Source: Bacillota bacterium (lineage in GTDB: Bacteria > Bacillota > Clostridia > Christensenellales > UBA1242). Taken from it: a stretch of DNA of 64,000 bases. The DNA lies in NCBI GenBank assembly GCA_009784185.1, contig WRCD01000002.1:1-64000 (forward strand), in the 5' to 3' direction. Numbering within the stretch: position 1 is the stretch's first letter; the number at the start of each line of letters is the position of its first letter. Under the pieces are notes generated by a model. That model searched no databases and was not told the origin of the DNA. It saw only the letters and a program-made list of their open reading frames with translations. A program made the translations under genes and the position numbers. Of the stretch, positions 42,206-50,727 are shown one piece after another.

Positions 42206-44058
42206 GAGATGATGAAGTTAAAAAATTTTTAAGCGGGGAGCACTTTAAAGACCTCCCTATTATTGGCACGCTGCTTAGAGTGGCGGGTAATGTTACACGT
42301 CCGGCTCTCAGAATATTAAAGAATCCTAAATCGCTGAAAAGCCTTGTGTTTGACCCGGCTCCGCCCAAAAAGGCTTATCTTAAAGAGCATCAGCCAATGC
42401 TAAGTACGGATATTGAGGGCACATTAGCGCTCCGCGGAACCAAGCTAAAAACCCGTATCACCAATTTTTTAAAGCTCAATAACGATGGCGTGTTTGACCG
42501 CGGCAAGGGATTCAGGCTGATTGACCGCAGAACCAAATTTGCAATGAAGCGTTTTACTAAGCGCGGCGGTTTAATTATGCTGAACACAGGCAACAGCTAT
42601 TGGCTGAGCAAGCTGGCTGCCAAGCGGGCAGGAATAGATATGCCAATATCGTCTTGCAACGGCACTTATATAACGGTACCGGGCATGACAAAGCCGCTTG
42701 TGGATGCGCCTATGACTAAAGAAACAATTGACCTTATTGAAAAGATTGTTAAGTCGGGAGTTGTTCCGGGTTTTACCACCGCATTGTGCGGAGTAAACAG
42801 AAAATACAGAGTGGAAAAGAGCAGCGTTGAAGCTAAGCTGTGGAAGCTGAAGGAAAGCCTTAAGGGGCCTTTAGCATATAAAATAAGCACAGGGCTTAAA
42901 GCGTACAAAGAACAAAAAAACGGTACCTATTTAATGAGACTGATTCCGGCAACCGTTGGCGGAACGGTAAAAGAGGGTATTGTTGATTACTTCAGGCACA
43001 AAACCGGCAGGGATGACGGCACTCCGCCGCCGGATAAGACCAGCAAGAAAATGGCTCAGGTAACGGCCATGAAACAGTTGATTAGCGTACTGAAAGGCAA
43101 TTTTGATTTTATTGAGGACGAAGCGCAGCGTAAAAAGTATGAGCAGAATTTTTACGCGCTTATGGGGGGGGGCGAAGCTGAGGTAAAAGCCAGCCTTGCA
43201 GCACTTAATGCTCAGGTGGATATTTCGTTTGGTGATATCGGACTTGAAATAAACGCCAAAGGGCACAACAAAGGCACTGCCATGAAGACGGTAGCAGAAC
43301 ATTACGGTCAGGATATGAACTACGTGTTTGCGGCAGGCGACGGCTCAAATGATTTGCCGATGTTTGGCGCCGTAACCGAGCTTAACCGGATATTCTTGTT
43401 TGACTCCAAACCCGGAACAGCAGAATTGCTTGATGCTGTTGAAAAAAGGAAACTGGACCCCAATAACCTGCCGCAGAAAACGCAAATTGAGCTTGCTTCT
43501 GCCGAGAAACTGCTGAAAGCGGTTGGAACCGTTCCGGTAATTAAGGCTGAAAATGAGCGCAGATTAAAAATTAAGCAGGCAAAACTCGTTAAGGAATTTA
43601 ACGAAAATCAGCTTAAGGAAATTAATGCGCGCATTGCCTTGCTTGAAGCGGGCAGCGAGGTTAGAGAGCCAACGGCGCAAAAAGCTTGGGACGGGATTGA
43701 AGCCTTAATACAGGGTATTGAAGACGTCAAGCTTGACGATAAAGAAAAGTTCCCCATAATGCTTGAGCCCAAACAGCGTAAGCTTGCATTGGACGGCGGG
43801 CCGGTTATGAAAATGATGGTAGACAAAAGCCGCCCCGGAATGCCTGTACGATATCCTGCTACATACAGGGTTCCGTTTACGGTAGGCAATGCAATTGACC
43901 AGATTGATGCAAGGCTTCAGCAGTCTGAAGATGCAAAAAAGGTATATGAGAAGGAATACAAGAATGCAATAAAAGAGATGGATGAATCAACCGAAAAGGT
44001 TGAAAAAGCCAAGGAAAAAGAAAAAGAACTAAGAGCAAGAGCTCCGGTAAGAATTTAA
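42196..44058 (+). CDS. Large HAD-like protein with coiled-coil tail (third of three); contains a G9 tract
   Basis: A 620-residue protein, start ATG 42196 behind GGAGGAAGC, overlapping the previous gene. HAD core in the first 420 residues: LSTDIEGTLALRG, where motif I has Glu in place of the second Asp (DxEGT), LIMLNTGNSYW (motif II), KGHNKGTAMKT (motif III Lys) and FAAGDGSNDLPMFGA (motif IV). Large inserts of the cap type lie between. Residues about 430-620 are charged helix ending in EKVEKAKEKEKELRARAP, likely coiled coil. A run of nine G (43164-43172) encodes MGGG near residue 324. With Glu in motif I it may have altered or no phosphatase activity. Confidence 0.8.
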   Translation: MAIRDDEVKKFLSGEHFKDLPIIGTLLRVAGNVTRPALRILKNPKSLKSLVFDPAPPKKAYLKEHQPMLSTDIEGTLALRGTKLKTRITNFLKLNNDGVFDRGKGFRLIDRRTKFAMKRFTKRGGLIMLNTGNSYWLSKLAAKRAGIDMPISSCNGTYITVPGMTKPLVDAPMTKETIDLIEKIVKSGVVPGFTTALCGVNRKYRVEKSSVEAKLWKLKESLKGPLAYKISTGLKAYKEQKNGTYLMRLIPATVGGTVKEGIVDYFRHKTGRDDGTPPPDKTSKKMAQVTAMKQLISVLKGNFDFIEDEAQRKKYEQNFYALMGGGEAEVKASLAALNAQVDISFGDIGLEINAKGHNKGTAMKTVAEHYGQDMNYVFAAGDGSNDLPMFGAVTELNRIFLFDSKPGTAELLDAVEKRKLDPNNLPQKTQIELASAEKLLKAVGTVPVIKAENERRLKIKQAKLVKEFNENQLKEINARIALLEAGSEVREPTAQKAWDGIEALIQGIEDVKLDDKEKFPIMLEPKQRKLALDGGPVMKMMVDKSRPGMPVRYPATYRVPFTVGNAIDQIDARLQQSEDAKKVYEKEYKNAIKEMDESTEKVEKAKEKEKELRARAPVRI

Positions 44059-44080
44059 CAGGCATACGCCTGTTTTTTCT
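44057..44080 (+). terminator. Intrinsic terminator
   Basis: AACAGGC, ATAC loop, GCCTGTTTTTTC directly after the third HAD gene. Confidence 0.85.
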
Positions 44081-44166
44081 TGGAGCGAAGCGGCCGGTAA
44101 TTTATATTTTATATCTGATAATTGATAATTGTTTGCGTTTCACGCAAAATAACTACCGCAATTTAA

Positions 44167-44195
44167 TTGATAAATCCGGCAAAATCTGCTAAAAT
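44167..44195 (+). promoter_or_regulatory. Promoter of the SipW-like gene
   Basis: TTGATA (44167-44172), 17-nt spacer, TAAAAT (44190-44195). Confidence 0.55.
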
Positions 44196-44225
44196 TTTTT
44201 GGTGACCATAAAGCGGGGGGAATAT

Positions 44226-45278
44226 ATGCCTGAAGAAAGTTCTGAGCCAACAATAAAGCAAGCAGCGCAGGAGGGCGCCGGCCTTGATGTTACGCCGGCA
44301 GCGGTAAAGCCTGTAAGCCTGGAAGAAGACATTGCAACAATAAATCAGTTGCTGGAGCAGAAGACAAAAGAAAGTCTGGATAAATACACGCGTGCCAAGG
44401 AAGATGTGAAAGAAATTCCGCTGTCTCAGCGCGGAAAGCCGACACAAAGGATGATAACAACGTCAAAAATGCGCTCCCAGGCACTTGAAGCCCGGGGGCT
44501 GCGTGACAACACCTTGAGGGTACAGGAAATTAAAAGCCAGCAGATGAGCAACTATGCAACAAGCTATGACATAAACCTTCCAAATGTAAGTGTCGGCTCC
44601 AGAATAAAAACCATTATTTACGGCGTAACTGCCGCGGTTGTAATATTTCTGGCGGCGGTTATTGGCGGCGGGCTTGTTTTTGGTTTTCAGCCGTATGTTG
44701 TAATATCGGACAGTATGCATCCGGAGCTGCCCAAAAACTCGCTTCTGATAGTGCGTGCGGTTGACCCGCTTACGCTGAAAGTGGGCGACGACATAACGCA
44801 TAGGCTGGCAGGCGGGGCGGTAAACACTCACCGTATCGGGCTGATTGAAATAGATGATTTTGATATGTCAAACAGCGTTATAAGAACATACGGCACTGCT
44901 TCTGCCGAGAGAGATGAGCAGGGCAAAATTATTGTGCCCGACGAAGAAAAAATGGATGCGCCCATAGGTTTTGACCAGGTAATAGGCAAGGTATTTCTGG
45001 TTGTGCCGGGTATGGGCGGCGCCCTGCAATGGGTGCAGAACAATTTAATAATTGTAATTGTAAGCTTGCTGGGTGTAATAGTTGTTTGGGTAGTTACCAG
45101 TATGTTAATGTCGCGCAGCAGGGCTAAAAAACTGGAAAGAGCAAAAGAATTGGGAATGGCAGAAATGGCGGCCGAAGCAGCTCCCGCCAAAGAAGACGTT
45201 GAGCTGCGCTGTTATGCCTGCAAATCTAAAGTTGACCTGAAAGATAAAGACTGCCCGGTATGCGGCAGAAGATTATAA
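44226..45278 (+). CDS. SipW-type signal peptidase I with N-terminal extension and C-terminal zinc ribbon
   Basis: A 350-residue membrane protease; ATG 44226 follows a GGGGGG RBS. Residues 1-130 are a polar, cytosolic helical extension not seen in ordinary signal peptidases. A helix at about 135-158 precedes YVVISDSMHPEL with catalytic Ser163, and VNTHRIG has His202, so this is the Ser-His (ER/archaeal, SipW) class and not the Ser-Lys class. A second helix lies at about 280-300, followed by a cytosolic zinc ribbon with CYACKSK and CPVCGRR. SipW in Bacillus processes TasA and TapA. Several proteins encoded downstream have the matching type of signal peptide. Domain addition is unusual. Confidence 0.88.
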   Translation: MPEESSEPTIKQAAQEGAGLDVTPAAVKPVSLEEDIATINQLLEQKTKESLDKYTRAKEDVKEIPLSQRGKPTQRMITTSKMRSQALEARGLRDNTLRVQEIKSQQMSNYATSYDINLPNVSVGSRIKTIIYGVTAAVVIFLAAVIGGGLVFGFQPYVVISDSMHPELPKNSLLIVRAVDPLTLKVGDDITHRLAGGAVNTHRIGLIEIDDFDMSNSVIRTYGTASAERDEQGKIIVPDEEKMDAPIGFDQVIGKVFLVVPGMGGALQWVQNNLIIVIVSLLGVIVVWVVTSMLMSRSRAKKLERAKELGMAEMAAEAAPAKEDVELRCYACKSKVDLKDKDCPVCGRRL

Positions 45279-45294
45279 CATTAATTAGCCGCCA

Positions 45295-45362
45295 GAATTC
45301 CCCTTTTCTGAAGGGGTGGCAGCCGTCAGGCTGACGGGGTAGCCGCCCGAAGGGCGCAAAAA
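45295..45362. repeat. Family A repeat, left half
   Basis: GAATTCCCCTTTTCTGAAGG, GGTGGCAGCCG, GACGGGGTAGCCGCC. Confidence 0.8.
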
Positions 45363-45378
45363 GTGGAGACAAGTATTA

Positions 45379-47112
45379 ATGTTAAGAAACAAAAACATTA
45401 CAAGTGCAAAATCGGTTTTAACTATAGCCGGTGCGTGTATAACTGCGCTGGTAGTTTCGCTTGGCATAACGCTGGCATTTTTCTTTACAAGCTTAAACAA
45501 CGACGGCAACGGCAACATTGCCAGGATTCAGTTTAAGGCATATAGCGGAACAACAACCAAAACCGAGCTTACCAGCCTGAATCCGCTGTTTTTTACAACC
45601 GGCTTTGGCGGGTCGTTAACAACCCCTGCGGCAAATATCTCAATAAAAAACGAGAGCAACATTCCTATTGTTATGCGTGCAACGGTTGTATGCGAATGGT
45701 GGAACGCTACAGGAAAGCTGGCATCCAACGCCAACAATAATTTTATCGGCTTTAATCTGGGTGTTTTGCCGGACTTTATTAAAATGGAAAACGGCTGGTG
45801 GTATTATAACAAGGCGCTAATGCCCAACACCGACGAGTTTGTTACATTTTTTAATTCGGTAAGTTTGCCGGCATTGGTTTTCGGAGCTACGCGGCTGCGG
45901 GTGTTTTTAATAATTGAAGGAATGCAGCAGGAGCATTCGGATATAAACACCGGTTTTATACGCGCATGGTCACCCGGCGGAACAACAACAAATACATTAA
46001 GTCTTGATTCGGGGCTGGGCGTAACTATGCCTATGCCGCCGGCAACCGGCGGCACGATGCCAACTGTTGGAGTGTCGCTGAACTCGTTGCACAGCAACGG
46101 CGGATTTTTGTATTTCCTGGTTCCAAGTACCACGCCTCCAGCTACAGGCGGCTGGGCAACCGTACCCACCACGAACCAGCCCACGCCATCAAACTCGTTA
46201 ATGACGGCCGCTTACAACAGCACGATGCCGCCTACAACATATCAGTTTGCATTGCTTGGTGCAAATGCCGGCAATACGTTAAGAATTTACAATAACTCAC
46301 GCGTAAGCATTGCGGTTTCGGCATTGGTTGTTTTGGAGTGGTACGAGCATACCGGCGGCACTACTTACGTGCGCAGCAACGATTTAACATTAAATACCGA
46401 TGATGTTACCATTAGGCTTGCGGCTGCAGGCGGCGGCAATCAGGGCAGCTGGATGAATATTGACAGCAGAGATGCGGGAAATGAAATGTATTACACCGGC
46501 GGCAAACCTCAAAAGGCATTTGCCTATAGTATGCCGGTGGCGGCGTTAAGCTATGTTGATTTTGTAACAAACAGTATTACAATAGCCTCACAGAATATAG
46601 TTCCGCCTACAGGCAGAACCCTTCACCTTAGAATGTCGGTTCAGGTAACCGGAATAGAACGGAGCCAGTTTCCGCTGGACCAGGTAAAAGAGGAATCGGG
46701 TTATCTGCAGTTGTACGATTACGCAAATTTCTCTCCCGGGGCTAAAAGCACATTAACAAACAATCTGCAAAGCCCGTACAGGACATGGCTGGAAGAGCCA
46801 AGCATAGGCGGGCTTGTTACGGTTACGCTTATATGGGATGATTTGCTTAATCTGGCAGTGCTGGGGCTTAACCCGGCTGCACGGTATATACCCGCAGCGG
46901 GATTTACTGCCAGCAGCTTTAAAATTAAAAAAGGCGAGCTGTTTCATATGCCCGGCGGAGTGGTGCAAAACGGTGCGCCCGCACCTAATTTGCACAACTG
47001 GAAATGGCGGATAGGCTCGGCCTCCGGACCCGAACTGGCTATGAGCCCGGGTACTACGCGTTCTGCCGCAGGTATCCAGAACAATATCACGTTGTATTTC
47101 TCGCCTACGTAG
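45379..47112 (+). CDS. Large secreted protein with SipW-type signal peptide
   Basis: A 577-residue protein, the first substrate candidate after the peptidase; RBS GGAG. Hydrophobic signal ACITALVVSLGITLAFFFTS (residues about 19-38) resembles the TLAYF-x-D junction of SipW-processed proteins. The mature part shows two similar beta-rich halves: IPIVMRATVVCEWWNATGKL near 94 and ISVAVSALVVLEWYEHTGGT near 310, each followed by YYN/YYTGG-type segments, pointing to an internal duplication. It is rich in Thr, Pro and Gly. Probably a matrix or fibre component; that role is inference. Confidence 0.75.
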   Translation: MLRNKNITSAKSVLTIAGACITALVVSLGITLAFFFTSLNNDGNGNIARIQFKAYSGTTTKTELTSLNPLFFTTGFGGSLTTPAANISIKNESNIPIVMRATVVCEWWNATGKLASNANNNFIGFNLGVLPDFIKMENGWWYYNKALMPNTDEFVTFFNSVSLPALVFGATRLRVFLIIEGMQQEHSDINTGFIRAWSPGGTTTNTLSLDSGLGVTMPMPPATGGTMPTVGVSLNSLHSNGGFLYFLVPSTTPPATGGWATVPTTNQPTPSNSLMTAAYNSTMPPTTYQFALLGANAGNTLRIYNNSRVSIAVSALVVLEWYEHTGGTTYVRSNDLTLNTDDVTIRLAAAGGGNQGSWMNIDSRDAGNEMYYTGGKPQKAFAYSMPVAALSYVDFVTNSITIASQNIVPPTGRTLHLRMSVQVTGIERSQFPLDQVKEESGYLQLYDYANFSPGAKSTLTNNLQSPYRTWLEEPSIGGLVTVTLIWDDLLNLAVLGLNPAARYIPAAGFTASSFKIKKGELFHMPGGVVQNGAPAPNLHNWKWRIGSASGPELAMSPGTTRSAAGIQNNITLYFSPT

Positions 47113-47118
47113 CACACT

Positions 47119-47353
47119 CTGTCTTTGCGAGACGGACCCGATACTCCTTCAAACGAAGCAATCCCTATCACAAATGTCAGCCATTGAACGAGAAAAACAG
47201 ATAAAGGCTGGTAGCAGACAAGCTAAAACTAGACTTATAAACAAAGCGAATCCCGAGTTTAAAGACCTATATTTTGAGTTGATAAGACAATAGAGTTCTA
47301 TCAGGGGGATTGCTTCGTTTGCCCGTCTCTGCTGGCCGGGCTCGCAAAGACAG
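47119..47353. mobile_element. Family D inverted-repeat element carrying a small ORF
   Basis: Left arm CTGTCTTTGCGAGACGG to CGAAGCAATCCC (47119-47164) and right arm GGGGGATTGCTTCGTTTGCC to CTCGCAAAGACAG (47304-47353) are inverted copies. Between them lies an ORF of 39 codons. It fills most of the 367-nt gap between two SipW-substrate genes. Same arms as 16495-16608, which has only about 20 nt inside. Confidence 0.65.
47174..47293 (+). CDS. 39-residue ORF inside the family D element
   Basis: ATG 47174 to TAG 47293. The peptide starts MSAIEREKQIKAGSRQAK and ends with KDLYFELIRQ. It is basic and helical. No clear RBS and no family recognised, but the ORF spans almost exactly the space between the inverted arms. 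Confidence 0.4.
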   Translation: MSAIEREKQIKAGSRQAKTRLINKANPEFKDLYFELIRQ

Positions 47354-47396
47354 TGTTATAAACTGCCGAAAATGCCGAAAAACGCAATAAAATCGT

Positions 47397-47425
47397 TTGA
47401 CAAACTTTGTGCCGATAGGTAAACT
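47397..47425 (+). promoter_or_regulatory. Promoter upstream of the second SipW substrate
   Basis: TTGACA (47397-47402), 17-nt spacer, TAAACT (47420-47425). Confidence 0.7.
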
Positions 47426-47479
47426 AAAAATGCATCTTGTTATTATTGGCGCAATTTATAAGGAGGCTAAGGTAATAAG

Positions 47480-48175
47480 ATGACAAAAATACAATTTAAT
47501 AAGGCCTTAAATATTGCTTTAATTGCGTTGCTTCCGTTGTTTGTTCTGGCGTTTGTGCTGTCCGAAACCTTGGCGTATTACTCCGATAACGGCGTAACGC
47601 ACGGCAAGTTGGTGGCGGGCTCAATAGGCGCACCGGTAGCAAACATACAAAACGTTGAAGGTCTGATTTACCCGGGCAATACCAACATGGTTGAGCTTAC
47701 GATAAAAAACCCTGCGGGAGAGAAAAATACGCCTGTGTGGGTAGCGGTGCAGCTTGTAAGAGTGTATACAACAAACCGCTCGCTTACTGCAGGGGTAAAC
47801 ACAATGGATATTACCGGCCGCTTTACAATTGCACAGACCGCAGATACCACAGCCTCGTGGCTTAAAGCCGCAGCCGGCATGACGTATATTTACAGGGGAA
47901 CCGTTGGTGCGGTATCAGGCTCTCCGGGTGTGTTAAGGCAAGGCAATACCACAAGCACATTAAAGTTTAACCTTACGGCGCTTCCGGGATATAGTGACAT
48001 AGGGCAAAAGGGAACGGGAACAAACCAATGGGCATCTATACATACATTACTTGGAAACGGGCAAGTTAAGGTAGAGTTTAGGGTAGAATTTCTGCAAGCG
48101 GCAAACAACACGGCAAGGGCAGGAAGCACGGGAACATTATTTCAGGCCTTTAACGGAGTAAACATATTTGCTTAG
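47480..48175 (+). CDS. Secreted protein with SipW-type signal peptide (TasA/CalY-like)
   Basis: A 231-residue protein with strong RBS AAGGAGG. Signal LNIALIALLPLFVLAFVLSE followed by TLAYYSDNG at residues about 31-39, a textbook SipW cleavage context as in TasA and camelysin. The mature part is beta-rich (GLIYPGNTNMVELTIKNPAG, TPVWVAVQLVRVYTT; VKVEFRVEFLQAANNTARAG), which fits the TasA-type jelly-roll. Likely matrix fibre or cell-surface component matured by the peptidase at 44226. Confidence 0.8.
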   Translation: MTKIQFNKALNIALIALLPLFVLAFVLSETLAYYSDNGVTHGKLVAGSIGAPVANIQNVEGLIYPGNTNMVELTIKNPAGEKNTPVWVAVQLVRVYTTNRSLTAGVNTMDITGRFTIAQTADTTASWLKAAAGMTYIYRGTVGAVSGSPGVLRQGNTTSTLKFNLTALPGYSDIGQKGTGTNQWASIHTLLGNGQVKVEFRVEFLQAANNTARAGSTGTLFQAFNGVNIFA

Positions 48176-48183
48176 GCCCTGCT

Positions 48184-48275
48184 AAATTCCCCTCTCAGCC
48201 CCGCGTCTCTGCCAGCATGAATGGGCTGGGCGCTACGGCTAAGATAGAGGGGTGGCAGCGAAGCTGACGGGGTGT
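48184..48275. repeat. Family A repeat with an insertion in its first hairpin
   Basis: TAAATTCCCCTCTC, then about 45 nt of other sequence with its own hairpin (CAGCCC...GGGCTG), then AGATAGAGGGGTGGCAGCG and GACGGGGTG. The outer arms still match. Confidence 0.65.
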
Positions 48276-48366
48276 ATGATAAGAGATATGAAAATGGCGT
48301 TGCCATTACATATAAATAAAAACCAAAAAAGACAGATAAAATAAAAAGAGAGGTGTTTTAGAGAAA

Positions 48367-49269
48367 ATGGTATCAAAAGCAACAAAAACTTTAGGCAAGG
48401 GGAGTATACTGGCAATTGCGCTGAGCTTAGTGCTTGTGCTTGCTATTTCATTAACCGCTACACTTGCTTATTTCTGGGACGCCAGAAGAGCTACTACATA
48501 CATTCAATTCAGTAGCGGTGTAGTGTTGGTTGTAGACGGTATTTCAAATGGAGGCTCGGAATTTGCTCACAGAAAAACCAACGACAATATTTGGGAAACC
48601 AGAATAAACGGCGGCACAACATGGCAGCAGTCAAATTCTAGAACGGAATTTGACGGAACATTGATTGAATTCAACCCATTAAACATCGGTATATTTGCCG
48701 GTGCAACGGACAGTTCGGTTACGGTAAGAGTTTCATACGGATTCTTTATCGTGTTTGAAGAGGCGGGACACTTAACTGCCGCTAACGCAAGCAGAAAGCT
48801 GGAGGCACGTCTTGGTACCAGTCTTGACCCTGCCGCGCCTGTTGCGGATGGCGCTACGGCAACTGGAGCATCAATAGGAGCAGGATGGACGAAGAGAAAC
48901 GCAACCGGAGCTATTGGTACAGCTGGCAGTGAGGCCGATGACATAAACGGTCTCCTAACAGACGGGACGACCCAGTTGCTTATTACAGGGCATCTTACAA
49001 GAAACTATACATTAAACGTTCCTAACACATTCCCAGGAACTGCAAGCGCAAATGCCGCTCAAGTATTTGGCAGTACTTCCTTGGTGTTCTTTAGTAACAG
49101 TCTGGGTGACGACATAAACAACTGGACCGGTGCGAAAATTTCTGCATTTGTGGTAATTAAAGCTATTAAAACTGCTGACCTTCTGACTTCTCAGGGAGGC
49201 ACAAACGCAACTGGTGTAACTTGGGATAGCATACCTGGATTTACTTTCAACTACACATTAGTACCTTAA
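48367..49269 (+). CDS. Secreted protein with SipW-type signal peptide (TasA/CalY-like)
   Basis: A 300-residue protein. Signal peptide ILAIALSLVLVLAISLTA with TLAYFWDARRA right after it. The segment DARRATTYIQFSSGVVLVVDG is shared in form with the two minus-strand proteins at 51009 and 51689, so the three are paralogues. The rest is Thr/Ala/Gly-rich beta sequence. RBS AGAGAGG about 12 nt from the ATG. Expected substrate of the SipW-like peptidase. Confidence 0.78.
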   Translation: MVSKATKTLGKGSILAIALSLVLVLAISLTATLAYFWDARRATTYIQFSSGVVLVVDGISNGGSEFAHRKTNDNIWETRINGGTTWQQSNSRTEFDGTLIEFNPLNIGIFAGATDSSVTVRVSYGFFIVFEEAGHLTAANASRKLEARLGTSLDPAAPVADGATATGASIGAGWTKRNATGAIGTAGSEADDINGLLTDGTTQLLITGHLTRNYTLNVPNTFPGTASANAAQVFGSTSLVFFSNSLGDDINNWTGAKISAFVVIKAIKTADLLTSQGGTNATGVTWDSIPGFTFNYTLVP

Positions 49270-49287
49270 TCTAACCTCACTTAAAAT

Positions 49288-49318
49288 AAAAACAATCCGC
49301 GTTTGCGGGTTGTTTTTT
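49288..49318 (+). terminator. Intrinsic terminator
   Basis: AAAACAATCCGCG and CGGGTTGTTTTTTG pair behind the third SipW-substrate gene. Confidence 0.75.
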
Positions 49319-49340
49319 GTTGCCGTTGCATATATTTCAT

Positions 49341-49396
49341 TTTCACATACCCCGCCCCTGTCGGGGCACCCCTTTAGCTTAAAGGGGAATTTTTTG
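49341..49396. repeat. Family A repeat, right half
   Basis: TTTTCACATACCCCGCCCCT, then GGCACCCCTTTAGCTTAAAG and GGGAATTTTTTG. Confidence 0.8.
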
Positions 49397-49404
49397 TAAA
49401 CCAC

Positions 49405-49433
49405 TTGCTATTTAAGTTTGTCTGTGCTATACT
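49405..49433 (+). promoter_or_regulatory. Promoter of rpsF-ssb-rpsR
   Basis: TTGCTA (49405-49410), 17-nt spacer, TATACT (49428-49433). The about 110-nt leader to rpsF contains a stable hairpin GAGGGGG/CCCCCTC near 49509-49526 and may hold an S6:S18 binding site, a common autoregulatory element; I could not verify its conserved core. Confidence 0.6.
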
Positions 49434-49551
49434 CACCCTCGTAATGAAATTGTTCTAGCCATGAACAATAGCATTTCCTTGCGTGCGGCTTTTAGTGCGT
49501 ACGCCACAGAGGGGGCTTCCCCCTCCAGTCCAAAAGGAGGGTATTAGAAAT

Positions 49552-49833
49552 ATGAATAAGTACGAAATGCTTTACATTGTTTCTTCTGCCGCTGACGAAC
49601 AAGCCAGGGAGGCTGTAATAGCCAAAATCTCCGGCGTGGTTACTAAGGCGGGCGGAACAATAGACAATGTAGACAAGATTGGCTTAAAGAAGTTTGCTTA
49701 TCCTATTAATGACCGCAACGACGGCTTTTATGTGTTAATGAATTTTAACGCATCAAGCACCGTGCCTGCGGAAATTGAACGGGTTGCACACCTGACAAAC
49801 CATTTTGTGCGCCATATGTTTGTGCGGAAGTAA
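49552..49833 (+). CDS. rpsF: Ribosomal protein bS6
   Basis: A 93-residue protein beginning MNKYEMLYIVSSAADEQ, with KIGLKKFAYPINDRNDGFYV and LTNHFVRHMFVRK typical of S6. The ATG at 49552 has AAAAGGAGGG upstream; the longer open frame from 49483 runs through the leader and is not used. First gene of the conserved rpsF-ssb-rpsR operon; S6 binds S18 and 16S rRNA in the small-subunit platform. Confidence 0.96.
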   Translation: MNKYEMLYIVSSAADEQAREAVIAKISGVVTKAGGTIDNVDKIGLKKFAYPINDRNDGFYVLMNFNASSTVPAEIERVAHLTNHFVRHMFVRK

Positions 49834-49851
49834 GCTTCAATGAATATGTAA

Positions 49852-49905
49852 CAGAACACAACCCTCCCCGCCTGTGGCGGTACTCCCTTAGCTTAAGGGA
49901 GAATT
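49852..49905. repeat. Family B repeat, right half, inside the rpsF-ssb gap
   Basis: ACAGAACACAACCCTCCCCG, GGCGGTACTCCCTTAGC and TTAAGGGAGAATT. It sits inside a ribosomal operon, so it must not stop transcription completely. Confidence 0.75.
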
Positions 49906-49973
49906 AAGGCGCGAATCCCCACGTGGGAGGGAATTAAAACAGATAGAAATTAATTGAAAGGATAGAATAGATT

Positions 49974-50387
49974 ATGAACAAAGTATTTTTAGTTGGAAAT
50001 TTAACAAAAGACCCCGAGCTTGCCACAACAACCGGCGGAATAAGCGTGTGCAAGTTCAGCCTTGCCATTAACCGCAGGTTTTCAAACGCGGCAGGTGAGC
50101 GCGAGGTAGATTTTATAAACATCGTAGTATGGCGCCAGCAAGGCGAGAACTGTGCTAAGTACCTTAAAAAGGGCAGCAAGGCCGGTGTGGTTGGCAGTAT
50201 GCAGACCCGCACCTACGAAACTCAGGCAGGCGAAAAGCGCTATGTAACCGAAGTGGTTGCAGACGAAGTTGAGTTTTTATCCGCTAAAGGCAGTGACGGA
50301 GGCAGTTATACACCGCCTGCAGCAGCAAGCGGCGGAGAAAAGGTTGTTGAGCTGGAACCGATTGAAGACGACACATTACCATTTTAA
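49974..50387 (+). CDS. ssb: Single-stranded DNA-binding protein
   Basis: A 137-residue SSB: OB fold with MNKVFLVGNLTKDPEL, CKFSLAINRRFSNAAGERE, VDFINIVVWRQQGENCAKYL, GSMQTRTYETQAGEKRYVTE; short linker; and acidic C-terminal tip IEDDTLPF that recruits partner proteins. Coats single-stranded DNA in replication and repair. RBS GAAAGGA. Lies between rpsF and rpsR as in most Firmicutes. Confidence 0.97.
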   Translation: MNKVFLVGNLTKDPELATTTGGISVCKFSLAINRRFSNAAGEREVDFINIVVWRQQGENCAKYLKKGSKAGVVGSMQTRTYETQAGEKRYVTEVVADEVEFLSAKGSDGGSYTPPAAASGGEKVVELEPIEDDTLPF

Positions 50388-50406
50388 CAAAAAGGAGAGA
50401 TAAAAC

Positions 50407-50727
50407 ATGAGCCAGGATGAAGTTGTAGAGCCGCAGGAGGTGCAGGCGCAGGCGCCGGCTGCCGGCGGATATAAGCCGGGCGGCACTTTTGACCGCACCA
50501 AAAAAAGCTTCCGCAAGCCGATAAAGAAAAAGGTTTGCAACTTTTGTGTAGACAAGGTTAAGGAGCTGGACTATAAGGACATATCCAAGTTTAAGCGTTA
50601 TGTTACCGAAAAAGGCAAGATATTGCCGAGACGCCAGACAGGCGTTTGCGCAAAGCATCAGCGCGAGCTTAGCAACGTAATTAAACGCGCAAGATACATG
50701 GCATTGCTGCCGTACAAAGGCGAATAA
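50407..50727 (+). CDS. rpsR: Ribosomal protein bS18
   Basis: A 106-residue S18 with [38 protein letters not shown] and [21 protein letters not shown]. The Cys residues form a partial zinc-type set (CNFC and a single CAKH). The first 30 residues are an extra acidic/Pro/Ala extension ([17 protein letters not shown]). [12 protein letters not shown]. Last gene of the operon. Confidence 0.96.
   Translation: MSQDEVVEPQEVQAQAPAAGGYKPGGTFDRTKKSFRKPIKKKVCNFCVDKVKELDYKDISKFKRYVTEKGKILPRRQTGVCAKHQRELSNVIKRARYMALLPYKGE

Noticed and set aside
49483..49551. Extended rpsF start
   Set aside because: The region is the operon leader with a hairpin; the S6 sequence begins at 49552 behind AGGAGG.
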